Shown here one piece after another: positions 9,005-19,076 of a stretch of DNA of 64,000 nucleotides. The stretch spans positions 1 to 64,000 of the forward strand of contig JAANYP010006405.1 of the NCBI GenBank assembly GCA_020465985.1. The letters run 5' to 3'. Under the pieces are notes generated by a model. It made no database searches, was not told where the DNA came from, and saw nothing but the letters and a program-made list of their open reading frames with translations. The DNA is from Centrapalus pauciflorus. Taxonomy: Eukaryota > Streptophyta > Magnoliopsida > Asterales > Asteraceae. The translations under genes and the position numbers were made by a program. Position 1 is the stretch's first letter. Each line of letters opens with the position of its first letter.

Positions 9005-10199
9005 GGAATAACTTCGGATACTTTTGCCTAATCTCGCCTTCTCGTTCCCAAGTTTCTCATTATTGATTATACGCTCGGGCTCTTCCTCGTATCGCAACTG
9101 TTCATCAATTGCACGCCTTTCCAAGGAATCACAGCTTCAGCGTCAGGTAAACACTTTCGAAGATTACTAACGTGAAATACGTCATGAATTCCAGACATTT
9201 CGGCAGGCAACTTTAACCTGTAGGCTTGCAATCCTACACGCTCGAGAATTTCAAAAGGACCCACAAATCAAGGCTCAACTTCCCCCGTTTGCCGAACCTT
9301 ACAATTCCTTTTCTTGGCGAAACTTTCAGCAACACTTTATCTCCAACTTCAAACGCAATCGGCTTACGTCTTCCATCATGATACTTCTTTTGTCTGTCTT
9401 GAGAAGTCTGTATCCGCTGCCGAATCATTTGTAGCTGATCATGGGCTTCTTGCAGAATCGCTGGTCCAGGGATCGGGCATTCACCTGTTTCCCTCCAACA
9501 GGTTGGGGTTCTGCATCGACGTCCGTACAAAAGCTGATATGGAGGCATACCAATAGTCGAGTGATAACTATTGTTATAAGCAAACTTCACAAACGGCAGG
9601 TGAGTATCCCAACTTCCATCGAGATCAATCACACAAGCACGTAACATATCTTCTAAGGTCAAAATTGTCCTCTCACTTGCCCGTCAGTTTCAGGATGATA
9701 GGCGGTGCTAATCTTAAGTTCAGTCCCTAGTTCATTCTGAAAAGTCTCCAAAAACGAGAAGTAAATTTGCTGTCACGGTCAGATACTATAGACAATGGCA
9801 CACCATATCTAGTCACGATTTCCTTTACGTAAAATTCAGCTAACTTTTCGAGGCGTTCATCTTCACGTAAGGGTAGGAGTTGTGCTGACTTAGTAAGTCG
9901 ATCCACTATTACTCTTATAGAGTCATGATTCCGCTTAGTCCTGGGCAGCTTCGTCATAAAGTCCATGATTATGTGGTCCCACTTCCATTCCGAGACTGGC
10001 AATGGTTGTAGTACCCCATACGGCTTCCGATGTTCCGATTTGACTTGTAAACAAGTCATGCAATTTTCTACATATCGTCCTACGTCCTTCTTCATTCCAG
10101 GCCACCAATATTCCGTTTTCAAAACTTGGTACATTATAGTAGAACCAGGATGTACCGAAAATTTTGGCATAAGAGCCTCCGACAGAAATTTGATCACGA
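9005..10199 (-). pseudogene. Gypsy integrase with C-terminal region
   Basis: Read from 10199 down. The zinc-binding part is followed by EYWWPGMKKDV and CMTCLQVKSEHRKP. Core Asp residues are in HIIMDFMTKLPR and SDRDSKFTSRF. The region expected to hold the catalytic Glu lies after TDGQ and is lost to a one-base frameshift near 9680. The fragment with AYNNSYHSTIGMPPY and YGRRCRTP follows in another frame (9662-9234). Next come GPFEILERVGLQAYRL and HDVFHVSNLRKCLPD (9264-9067). The last part, with EQLRYEEEPERI, is where chromoviruses carry a chromodomain-like tail. At least three frames are used, so it is inactive. Confidence 0.9.
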
Positions 10200-10378
10200 A
10201 TTTCCTCCTAATCTAGGGACCTATATTCTATTCATGAACAGTTTAAGACCATGATTATCAAGGGTCAGCTTGGTCACATAAATAACCATTCGTTCAGATT
10301 TCAAGCTCTCATCCCGAATGGCTTCGGTCTGAGCGGCAATAATCGACTCAGGGAAGGCAGACTCCAAAACAACAGAAG

Positions 10379-10639
10379 TCAAGGCGTAACATCGGGTATA
10401 ATGGTCTTGTCCGATTTTGCGTAGAGTCGCTCTTTTCGCAGCAATTCTAGCAATTCTCGAAAGAGCTTCGCACGGTCAGATTCAGACTTAGAGTAAATCA
10501 AAATGTCATCAATAAAGACTATCACTGATTTGTCCAGCATTGGTCTACATACTCTATTCATAAGGTCCACAATTGCGGCCGGGGCATTGGTGAGACCGAA
10601 CGGTATTGCTAGAAAGTCCAAAATGGCCGTAACAAGCAC
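10379..10639 (-). pseudogene. Gypsy reverse transcriptase fragment
   Basis: This keeps only the middle of the palm: IPFGLTNAPAA, then the active-site FIDDILIYS and RELLELLRKERLYAK. The fingers domain, which should precede it by some 150 residues, is absent: the linker fragment at 10962-10609 runs directly into this part. The thumb/RNase H region that should follow is also missing. The deletion ends overlap the neighbouring frame. Confidence 0.9.
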
Positions 10640-10962
10640 GAAATGAGACCTAAATCTCGAGTCTTTCTATTGTCATAAACATAACGTTCACTTCCTTTGG
10701 GGGTTCTAATTCTAATTATCCTTTTGGCACAAAGGATTTCAGCATTGATCGTCATGAGCCTGTCCATTCCTATAATAATATCTAATTCTCTAAACCACAT
10801 CGGTATTAGGTCAAAGTCTAAAGAGAGGTCATCAATCACTAGCTTACAAGAACGAAAGATTCTACCTATAGTCACAAAACTCGAACTCGCAGTTTCTATA
10901 TCTAACGGTACAGGTAGCATTATTGGGGCAAAATCAAACAGTTTAGCAAATTCTTCAGACAC
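10609..10962 (-). pseudogene. Gypsy protease C-terminus and PR-RT linker
   Basis: It reads EEFAKLFDFAPIMLPV and RELDIIIGMDRLMTINAEIL, the part of a gypsy protease after the active site. The upstream gag frame reads GTFLVNSMPA and then shifts. The expected D-S/T-G active-site segment between them is missing. After KTRDLGLIS the sequence jumps into the RT fragment. Confidence 0.85.
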
Positions 10963-11909
10963 ATATGACAGATTAGAGCAGGCATAGAGTTAACAAGAAA
11001 TGTACCCATGACGACATCAGCAGTCTCTTTTGCTTCAACGGCTGTCATCTGGAAAGATCTTGGTTGATTCCTCGGAGCAGAAGAACCCTTGAACGATTGC
11101 CGGGGTGAAAATGCAGGCGGTGGAACAAATCGCGGCCGAGTACAGTCTTTAGCATGATGCCCGAACGTGATGCAGTTACGACAAGCCTCATTGCGCTTGG
11201 GACATTCTGACCTGTCATGACCTTTCTGTCTACAACAGTAGCACCTCACGAACTCCGGATCACATTTTCCTTTATGATTCTGCCTGCAGCGAGGACAAGC
11301 AGATCTTGGCGTAGCGGTCACAGCATAAGTTTTAGCCTTTTTAAAAGGCTGCTTATCTCCCTGCCTTAAACTTTCACTCTCCCTTTCCGATTTCTCAGAT
11401 TTTTCTTTCTTGCTAGACTTGGCAATAAAAAGAGTCGCTCGCTCCGGATAGATTTCAAGTTTTCCTACTTTAGCAACTTCAACTACTTCCATATCACTTC
11501 CCGGTCTGCCAGAATTCACAAAAAGATCCCTTTGACGTCCCTCAGAGGGCTCATGCCTAAGTTTCCTTTTTCGATTCTTCTTGGGCTTTGCTAACATTTC
11601 TTCCCTAAACTTCAATTCTAACTCCCGTAACCTAAGTTCTCGCAACCTAAGTTCTTCTTCACGGCGCTTAAAGTCAATTTCACGCTGGATTTCTTCGTCA
11701 GTTTGCACAACCGCTTTACCCTTAGTCAGCAAGTCCTTAATTTCCTTAAATCGGTCCTCAACCGACATATCAGTCTGCAGTCGATTCCTATCCATCATCA
11801 GCTGAATTTGTCTACGATTTTCATCATTCAGCTTGTGAATGAGATCAAATAATTGAGCCTGCTGGGGAGGCACAAGCGTAGCAGCAACATTTGGATTCTT
11901 ATCAGCCAT
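10920..11909 (-). CDS. gag: Gypsy Gag remnant with zinc knuckles
   Basis: A 329-codon frame starting MADKNPNVAATLVPPQQ. A Glu/Arg/Leu-rich stretch at about residues 70-115 is probably coiled coil and is followed by a basic patch. There are three Cys-rich modules: CPRCRQNHKGKC, CYCCRQKGHDRSEC (a true CCHC knuckle) and CRNCITFGHHAKDC. The start of the protease (VVMGTFLVNSMPA) follows before the frame is lost. The usual retrotransposon gag capsid domain is not recognisable, so it was probably lost by internal deletion. The 5' neighbour is about 340 bp of leader and the primer site. Confidence 0.8.
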   Translation of the reverse strand: MADKNPNVAATLVPPQQAQLFDLIHKLNDENRRQIQLMMDRNRLQTDMSVEDRFKEIKDLLTKGKAVVQTDEEIQREIDFKRREEELRLRELRLRELELKFREEMLAKPKKNRKRKLRHEPSEGRQRDLFVNSGRPGSDMEVVEVAKVGKLEIYPERATLFIAKSSKKEKSEKSERESESLRQGDKQPFKKAKTYAVTATPRSACPRCRQNHKGKCDPEFVRCYCCRQKGHDRSECPKRNEACRNCITFGHHAKDCTRPRFVPPPAFSPRQSFKGSSAPRNQPRSFQMTAVEAKETADVVMGTFLVNSMPALICHMCLKNLLNCLILPQ

Positions 11910-12250
11910 TGGCTGAAAATATAAAGGAAATAACTATTATTTCCTGATTCAATTAAGCATAGATCGAGTCATAATACCTACGTCAGATAATCACATCTAA
12001 GTTTATAGATATGAAGGCAGTCAGTCAGGCTGGCACAGAGTCAAGTCAAAGTCAAGTCAGTATCAAGCAGTCAATCCCTCCCCCATCCTATCAGTCATCG
12101 TCAGCCTATCTTAGGTCAAGTTGTGTGGGTAGTCCTTTACTAATTAGGTTACCCTAGGCCTCGGTGACTTGTTCGGGAACTCAGAGTCACATAGTCCATA
12201 TCATACCAGTAGTTTAAGTATCGGGTGGCCAATCCGATGATTAAACTGCT

Positions 12251-12262
12251 GCTCTGATACCA
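12251..12262 (-). other. Gypsy primer binding site
   Basis: GCTCTGATACCA on the + strand is TGGTATCAGAGC on the element strand. It lies four bases from the end of the right-hand LTR. The leader 11910-12250 has no gene that I can see. Confidence 0.92.
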
Positions 12263-12266
12263 ACTT

Positions 12267-14648
12267 TGTAACATCCAATTTCCACAAACAGTACACGCCA
12301 GAATATTTCATTTCATAAATAATATTATTAGTTTGATACCACAGGTCCATCAGCCTGAATACTTAATTACAACAATAATTAAAGATCAAATGGTGGTCTA
12401 AACTAGCTTCTAAATCTTCAATCAGAGTGCGGAAGACTGAACAAGCTACCCGAGACCGCATCATCTTTTCAAGATAGGCGTCAGCAAAAGTCCAAAAGTC
12501 TGCTACTCATCAAATGTTCAGAATCACCTAGCCTGGGACGAACTACTTGCTATGGTCTTGCCTTTATCAGCTTTTCCTGTAAAAGAGTTGTCATGACAGA
12601 GTAAGCTAACAATGCTTAGTGAGTAAACAGAGTTCCATTAGCTACCACACATATATAACATACTATCAGCTCCTGCCGGCAAGTCACTACGTCCGGAGAC
12701 AGCAATAGGTTGGGAGACAACCCAGTTTGTTTTCCCCTATGTAAAGCCGAAGCCCTACGGGAAATGTATGGAAACAAGTCATATAGGAAAGGAATCTGCA
12801 GAATTCCCTCCTGTGAATGGAGATCTCGCATTCGGTCCTATCGGATGATGCAGTATGCAACGGCAAGTATATAAACAGTCAAGTAAGCAGTAAGCATGAT
12901 ACGTAATTACATGAAATGTAAAAGTGAACATGCAATCACGCAATTCAAGTGTCTAGCTTCAGTAATGTCAAAAGTACGCTTCTATGATACAATAAAGTAT
13001 AAAAGAAAACATGCAGCAACAAACGGATGTTTCCATACAGTCCATGACATTCACCAATAAGTATCGAAACATATGCATGTAATTAATGAAATCTGTCACT
13101 CACAGTGGTCCGTAGTCAGATAATGCTTAACGAGTTAAGCTGTTCAGTTTACTCTGTCAAATCGACGGGTTCCTGCATTTCAGTTTCAAGTCTGACATAT
13201 TAATGTCAAGTCCGAGTCATACTCTATATAACCCTAGTTATATATATTCAGGTTATTGTCATTACTGGTTATCGAGTCTGAGGTAGTTCCTATCGTCCCA
13301 AGGTGAGTCTATTCTTATTAGATTAATACGATCCATCTAATTACAGATGTGTGGCCTTGAAACAAAGCCAATCGTATTTCTAGCAAGGTGTAACATGCCA
13401 TACACATTCTAAAGATTCATACAGAGTCGGTTAATTTGTTTGTGCTTAAAATAGATATGCAACTTGAACCTGTGAGTTTTATCATAGTCATATTATACTT
13501 TTAATTACAATAGGTTGATTAATCACTTAATCTGATTTTAGGAATTTAACTTTGGCCAGGAACAAACTCAGATTCGAATTAAGGAGGCTAGATTCGAACC
13601 AGATTCTTTCGAATCTACTTGCTTAGATTCGAGAATGGCACAAACTCGAGACAAGGAGCAGATTCGAAGCACCCTAGATTCGAAGACCACCTAGATTCGA
13701 AGACCTTGCTTAGATTCGAACCACAACCAATTCGAATCTATAGATTCGAGACACAACACACAAAGAGAATAGATTCGGACAATGTATAGACTCGAAGCCC
13801 ACACAGATTCGAAGCAATCAATTTCAATTCTAGGAATTAGATTCGAAGCTAATAGATTCTAAGGCAGATAGATTCGAAAATTGACACAGATTCGAAGGTA
13901 GCTTACTAGACTCGAACCTACTTAGTTTCGAAGGCATAGACTCGAACACACTCAGATTCGAGACACACACAATTCGAGTCTAGGCTTGAATCTCTCGAAT
14001 CTGATCATCTTGTTCATCGGTTTTCCAGGTTTTAACTACGAACTTGAACAAAAATGAGGAAGAAATAGTTACTAACCTTCGTCCAAGCAATATCCTTCGT
14101 CTATGGATGATTTTCAAGCAAGAACAGGTCCTAAACGAGGGCAAATCAGCTTCAAAAGTAAGGAATTTGAGCAAACTCGAGTTTGCTCATTCAAAACCGA
14201 AACAAAAGCCAGAAAAATGGCCGAACTTACCTCAAATCCGGACGAAATCAAGCAAGAATATGGAAGATTCGTGAAGAACTCGAAAATCTCTATCCGATGA
14301 CGTATGAAACACGAGAATCCGACGGTTGGATTTGGAGAAAAGCTAGAGAGAAGAAGTATCTTAGAGAGAGAGAGAGAAGAGAATCAAATTTCCAAACTTG
14401 AAATGTGAGGAGTGGAGCTCCTATTTATAGAGAAAAAGGGAAAATCAGATATTCTACTGAATTTTCCGGAATTGACCAACTTTTATTTCAGCTAATTTTG
14501 GGCAACTTTTCATAATTAAATTATAACTTAATATAATTAACTATATAAGATTCATGTTTTCGGTTAATTACTAATATTTGGATAAAATTGCTTTATTATC
14601 AAAAGTCTGATGCTGTAATTTATATTTAATAAATTACGGGCTGTTACA
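12267..14648 (-). repeat. Gypsy LTR, 5' LTR in element orientation
   Basis: 2382 bp, near-identical to 6572-8958. By eye most differences cluster at about 14140-14330 (equivalent to 8440-8640) plus a GA-repeat length change. The word array AGATTCGAA is kept at about 13570-14000. Confidence 0.95.
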
Positions 14649-14653
14649 GAATC

Positions 14654-15967
14654 GATTACAACGAAGTTTTTGCACCAGTAGCAAGGCTAGAAGCCATTAG
14701 GTTGTTTCTAGCGTTTGCCTCCTTCAAAGGCTTTAAGGTATATCAACTAGACGTTAAGAGTGCTTTCCTGTATGGGAAAGTGAAGGAGTTGGTGTATGTA
14801 GAACAACCACCCGGATTTACAGATCCAAAATATCCTGATAGAGTATATCGCTTAGATAAGGCTCTTTATGGATTACATCAGGCACCTAGGGCGTGGTATG
14901 AGACTTTATCCAACCATCTTTTAGAAAACGGTTTTGAAAGGGGTAGGATAGATAGTACTCTATTTGTGAAGAGGAAGGGAGAACACTTTATCTTGGTACA
15001 AGTGTACGTCGATGATATCTTTTTGGATCATCAGACGAACAGATGTGCAAAGATTTCGAGAAGGTGATGAGTCTAAGTTTCGAAGATGTAGTGCTATGGG
15101 GGGATTGGGAATTTTCTTTTTAGGGTTACAAGTTGGACAAAAGAAGGAAGGGATGTTTATCCATCAAACTAAGTATGTCTATGACATATTAGAACGGTTT
15201 GAGATGGAGGGAACTAAGTTGACTGCCCACTTCAGCACGCCGATTCAAGTGAATCACAATCTCGGGCCGGGTACTGAAAGTGATACCCCGATGTGGATCC
15301 GACTTTATATCGGGCCATGATTGGGTCACTTATGTATTTTAACTGCTTCAAGACCTGACATAATGTTTGCTGTGTGTATTTGTGCTAGGTTTCAAGCGAA
15401 TCCGAAGGAGATGCATATGAAAGCTGTGAAGCGGATTCTACGATACCTCAAGTCGAAACCGAAGCTGGGACTTTGGTATCACGTGGAGGGAGATCTAGAG
15501 TTGGAGGCGTTCACAGATTCTGACTACGGAGGATGCAGCTTGACGCGCAAATCAACGACTGGAGGTTGTCAGTTCCTAGGAGGGAGACTGGTGTCCTGGC
15601 AATGCAAGAAACAAACGTCGGTAGCGTGTCAACGTGCGAGGCCGAGTATGTTGCTGCTGGTAGTTGCTGCTCACAGGTTCTGTGGATACAACAACAATTG
15701 TGGGATTACGGTTTGGCTTACACTCAAACTCCAATTAGGATAGATAACCAGTCTACTATTGCTATAACTAATAATCCAGTCAAACACAACAAAAGAAAGC
15801 ACATAGACATAAAGCATCATTTTATTCGTGATTGTGCTGAAAAGAACTTAATCAAACTGGTAAAAGTGGCAACAGAAGATAATAATGCAGATTTATTTAC
15901 CAAAGCGTTTGATAAGTCACGGTTTGAGTATTTAATTCAACTGAATGGAATGCGCAACCCAGAGTAA
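14654..15967 (+). pseudogene. Reverse transcriptase (rest) and RNase H of Sire-1 pol
   Basis: After the second GAATC the RT continues with YNEVFAPVARLEAIR, VYQLDVKSAFLYGK and ALYGLHQAPRAWYE. The catalytic YVDDI is at 15005-15019. A one-base loss immediately after YVDDI shifts the frame. Further small indels occur near 15285, 15335 and 15626. The RNase H part reads DSDYGGCSLTRKS, CEAEYVAAG and KHIDIKHHFIRDC. It ends with LNGMRNPE and TAA at 15965-15967. Sire-7 (60807-63067) is the closest comparator. Inactive in this copy. Confidence 0.92.
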
Positions 15968-16509
15968 TTTGACCTTAGTAGTAGTTTATTGTAGAGTAGT
16001 AGTATTTCTTTCTTTTCAGCAATCTGCTAATTTAGGAAAGTTTCTATTTTTAGTAAGTTTCTATCTTTAGTAAGTTAGTAGGTTAGCTTATGTTACTGCT
16101 TTTCTTATGAAAAATAAAAGAAAAAAGAGAGAAAATTACAAAAATACAAAAAAAAGAGAATATCAGAAAAAAGAGTTAAGTCTTAGATACATAGGTTCAA
16201 AGTGACGAAAATTAGCACCGTCGTTACAGACTCTAAGTATTTAGGCTTTCACACATAATGCAACTAAATCCTAAGTGTTATACTTTACTTAGTTTGATGT
16301 GTTGGTAGGCAGAATACATATAGGGAATCTCAAGGCTAATAAAATATTCTAGAAAAAGTCAAGCGTGTCACTAACTTAGATGTACGACCAATCGGTCTTA
16401 ATTTTTATGTACAAGACATACAAACATTGAGTCTAAATGAGGTATGCAAACTTTCAATGGCATCAAATACATCTAAAATGGAAAGAATAGAAATATCATA
16501 TGTAACTGA

Positions 16510-16710
16510 GAGTCGAAAACATGCAACTCTGTTGTACGTAAGTACAGACCTGTTGTCTCTGTTTAGATTCGGGTTAGCAGATATGTCGCTTTGTTGTACG
16601 TCAGTACAGACCTGTCACCGCTATCTGCTAACTTTAAAAGAAAACCTTAAGTCGAACTAAGACACTTTTTTGTATGAAAATACAGACCTGTGTCCGATGT
16701 TTGTCTTTTA
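16510..16710 (+). ncRNA. Three tandem RNA hairpins in the pol-env spacer (Sire-1)
   Basis: Each unit has an outer stem, an internal loop with CTTTGT-like and GACCTG sides, and an apical stem UGUAC/GUACA closed by four bases. Hairpin 1 (16510-16570) has loop GUAA and inner stem GCAAC/GUUGU. Hairpin 2 (16573-16632) has a perfect 11-bp outer stem GTTAGCAGATA/TATCTGCTAAC. Hairpin 3 has inner stem GACAC (16661) / GTGTC (16690), apical stem UGUAU/AUACA with loop GAAA, and an outer TAAAAGA/TCTTTTA pairing out to about 16710. Copies in Sire-4, -5 and -7 show compensatory changes. Function unknown; RNA packaging, dimerisation or translation control are guesses. Confidence 0.8.
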
Positions 16711-17404
16711 AAGAAAGTTTGCAAATACCAACAAGTTAGAATCTTTGTCTGTGTGCCTTGATCATAAAAGTATGTCTATGTCTGAGTCACGTAAGATAAT
16801 TTCCTGATAAATAAAAAGGCCAAGGGATATTCCGAAATGTAGAATGTTTAACGGGGTAAAATACCAACAATCGGCTAAATAGGTATGTCACAACAAACAA
16901 TCAAAGGAATCAAAAATTCCTAAGCGTGAAAGTTTAAGTACTGAAAGTTAGTATCAGACATCGCTATCTGATTGAACCTTTCTTAGACTATACTCATCAA
17001 AAATATGTTTTTAAGTATTTAGCTTAGCTTGTAAATTCTCTTAAGTCTAGATTAAATTTTTGGTCAAAATTTTATTTTACTCTATTTTTACCTTAGTTTA
17101 TTTTATTTCATTTTAGTTTAGTTTAATTTTTTACTTTGGGAAAAGGTCAAAAGTTACTGAGGGTGCATTCAAAGTTGGATAAAATAAACAATGCGTGAAC
17201 TATCTTGAGCTTAGGGTAAAAGAATTGGCATAATTTATCTGGTTACACAATACCGTAGAAAAAAGTTGGAAAAGTTGAAACTATTTCAAAATTTTCGAAA
17301 TTTTTCTAAGTGTTGGTGGTTTCGAATCTAAGACAGACTCGAATAAGGAGTAATTCGAATCTGTCAGTAGATTCGAATCGACGCTTAGACTCGAGGGTTG
17401 GTGG

Positions 17405-17412
17405 TATAAATA
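17405..17412 (+). promoter_or_regulatory. Internal TATA box upstream of the envelope-like gene (Sire-1)
   Basis: TATAAATA sits in a block (GGTGG..TATAAATAGG...AGTCATTAATTCC) that is conserved at 37465-37500 in Sire-4 although surrounding words differ. It lies 1.4 kb after the pol stop and 730 bp before the envelope-like ATG. This suggests a separate promoter. Confidence 0.55.
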
Positions 17413-17567
17413 GGTTAACAGTAAGTCATTAATTCCATCTGTTTTCGAATCTATACTATCAAATCTAAAGGCGATTTCGAATCTGTACTTCGAGTCTATC
17501 GTAAACCTCCAAAACGACATTTTGTCGAGTCTCTTACTTGGTGTTTCGATTCTACAGATACATCTAG

Positions 17568-18135
17568 GTATAATCAACCGGATTGTACAAGATTTGTATA
17601 GTTTTATGCACAATTTTAGACTAAATCGTCAAATTTTGAAGTTTTATGGGTCGAAATAGGGTTTTTACTAAATTACCAAGTTTGGACCTATAAAAGATCA
17701 AATTAAAAGCATAAATCAATGATTAGAACCTAGTTGAACTAATGTATGTGAATTACTAAGTTCAAAACGGTTGAAATCTTGGATTTTTGGTGAAAGAAGG
17801 ACCGACGGGGTTTCGAGTCTGTTCCTGGACTTCGAATCTGTTCATGGGTTTCTCGAATCTGTCATTAGATTCGAGATGACCATGATCCTCGAATCTGTCC
17901 ATTAGACTCGAATAGGGACACTTCGAATCTGTCCATTACACTCGAATATGGACACTTTGAATCTGTTATTTTCGAATCTATCATTTATTTGCACTGTTTA
18001 ATTTAAATTTTATTAAACTTGTAGAAATTTAATTGTGTTAGATTTTGTACTTAAACAAGTACAAAATAAAACAAATTTGAATTTAAACAAGTTTATTGAT
18101 TTTTAATGAGTCTAACAGTTTTGTTTATTGTGCAG
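17568..18135 (+). other. Candidate 5'-UTR intron before the envelope-like gene (Sire-1)
   Basis: The donor is CTAG|GTATAA at 17568. The acceptor is TTTTGTTTATTGTGCAG ending at 18135, with branch-like CTAAC at 18112-18116. The acceptor is two bases before the ATG at 18138. The A/T-rich interior holds TTCGAATCT words. Sire-4 has a perfect donor AAAG|GTAAGT at the matching place (37673), but its acceptor reads GCAC instead of GCAG. Not experimentally shown. Confidence 0.45.
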
Positions 18136-18137
18136 AA

Positions 18138-19076
18138 ATGGCTATTCGAGCGTTTGTTCCCAAGCATAATATGGTCCTTAATCCAGACATGAATCTCCCT
18201 GAGGCGCAGGGATTCCGTGAAGTACTGGATTTTCTAGCTGAATCAAGGATCGGACATGCACTATGGCATAATGTGCAGCTAGTGTTACCCTTCATCCGTC
18301 AATTTTATGACCATTTGCAAGTAGACTGCTCGGTCACTCCGACAGTTCTACGTACTCGCATTGAAGGACAGCCATTAGTATTTTCGGCTGATATGATTCG
18401 TCAAGTGCTGCAGTTGGGCACTCAGGAACAAGAAGCTGGTCCTATAGAATTTCCGTTGAATATAAGGCAAGTGGCCTTTCAAAGAATGGGGTATAGCCTC
18501 GATGTGACAAAAGTGTCATACATGAAAAGTGGATTGATAGGACAATGGAGGTTTTTGGCGCATGTATTTATGGTGTGCTTTGCTGTGAAAAAGGCAGGGT
18601 TTGACTATATTGTCGCGAAGATTCAATCGGGGATTGTCGCAATGGTGTATAATCGCCCATATAGTTTTTCAGAGATGATCTTTTCGGAGTTTGCTCATCA
18701 GATATCTGCTCCCGAAAATCAGCAGTTCTTGCTCTATCCGAGATTCATTATGATGTTGATCAGACACTTTTTGCCGAACTTGCCAATGACAAATGACTTT
18801 CAGAGTGTTGCCATCCTGGACAAAAGGATTTTCGCTGATTGTTCCTCACACCGAGGAAGATTGGCTGTTCCTGTTGCTCGTCCATTGTTCGGAGCCATTG
18901 TGGATAGGGATTTTCAAGCCCCGGAAGATGCCAACTGGGCAGGGGTCGTTAAGTTTCCACAACAACAACAACAGCAACAACGTCAACAACAACAACAACA
19001 ACAGCCAAGAGTTCAAAGACGTCGTCAGAGACCAGCAGTGAGTCAAATCCAGGCATCAAGGCCTTCTACAAGCTAG
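18138..19076 (+). CDS. Envelope-like protein, N-terminal part (Sire-1)
   Basis: The start at 18138 (MAIRAFVPKHN) is preferred over an upstream in-frame Met at 18096, because the Sire-4 homologue begins MADRAFFNKPN at the equivalent ATG and a splice-acceptor-like site lies just before it. The domain (FREVLDFLAESRIGHAL, SGLIGQWRFLAHVFM, VYNRPYSFSEMIFSEF, LLYPRFIMMLIRHF) is of the kind found in plant proteins labelled 'putative plant transposon protein'. It occupies the position of the SIRE1 envelope-like gene. A poly-Gln tract coded by CAA repeats lies at about 18958-19003. No signal peptide or clear membrane anchor is seen, so a true envelope role is doubtful. The frame ends at TAG 19074-19076 and continues in frame after it. 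Confidence 0.75.
   Translation: MAIRAFVPKHNMVLNPDMNLPEAQGFREVLDFLAESRIGHALWHNVQLVLPFIRQFYDHLQVDCSVTPTVLRTRIEGQPLVFSADMIRQVLQLGTQEQEAGPIEFPLNIRQVAFQRMGYSLDVTKVSYMKSGLIGQWRFLAHVFMVCFAVKKAGFDYIVAKIQSGIVAMVYNRPYSFSEMIFSEFAHQISAPENQQFLLYPRFIMMLIRHFLPNLPMTNDFQSVAILDKRIFADCSSHRGRLAVPVARPLFGAIVDRDFQAPEDANWAGVVKFPQQQQQQQRQQQQQQQPRVQRRRQRPAVSQIQASRPSTS

Larger units (their letters stand above)
6572..14648 (-). mobile_element. Ty3/gypsy retrotransposon inserted in Sire-1 pol
   Basis: Two long LTRs flank 3.3 kb of internal DNA read on the minus strand. GAATC at 6567-6571 and at 14649-14653 is a perfect 5-bp target duplication. The primer site and polypurine tract are in the right places for minus orientation. 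Domain order gag-PR-RT-IN is that of gypsy, with a C-terminal region resembling chromoviruses. The interior is short because the protease active site, the RT fingers and RNase H are missing and several frames are shifted. Yet the LTRs differ only slightly (by eye about 1.5-2%). It may already have been defective, moved in trans, when it inserted. Confidence 0.95.
15968..18137 (+). other. Sire-1 noncoding spacer between pol and the envelope-like gene
   Basis: 2.2 kb without a gene. Contents in order: a purine-rich tract of A/G runs (about 16107-16180); a segment conserved in Sire-4, -5 and -7, including the TTCACACATAATGCA-type and GTGTTGGTAGGCA words; three hairpins (16510-16710); a conserved segment with GATAAATAAAAAGGC; a TTCGAATCT word array (about 17320-17960); an internal TATA box (17405); and a candidate intron (17568-18135). 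Purine tracts after pol may act as extra second-strand primers, as reported for Sireviruses. Confidence 0.8.

Noticed and set aside
18096..18137. Upstream Met for the envelope-like protein
   Set aside because: The extra 14 codons cover the pyrimidine tract and splice-like acceptor, and the Sire-4 homologue starts at the later ATG.
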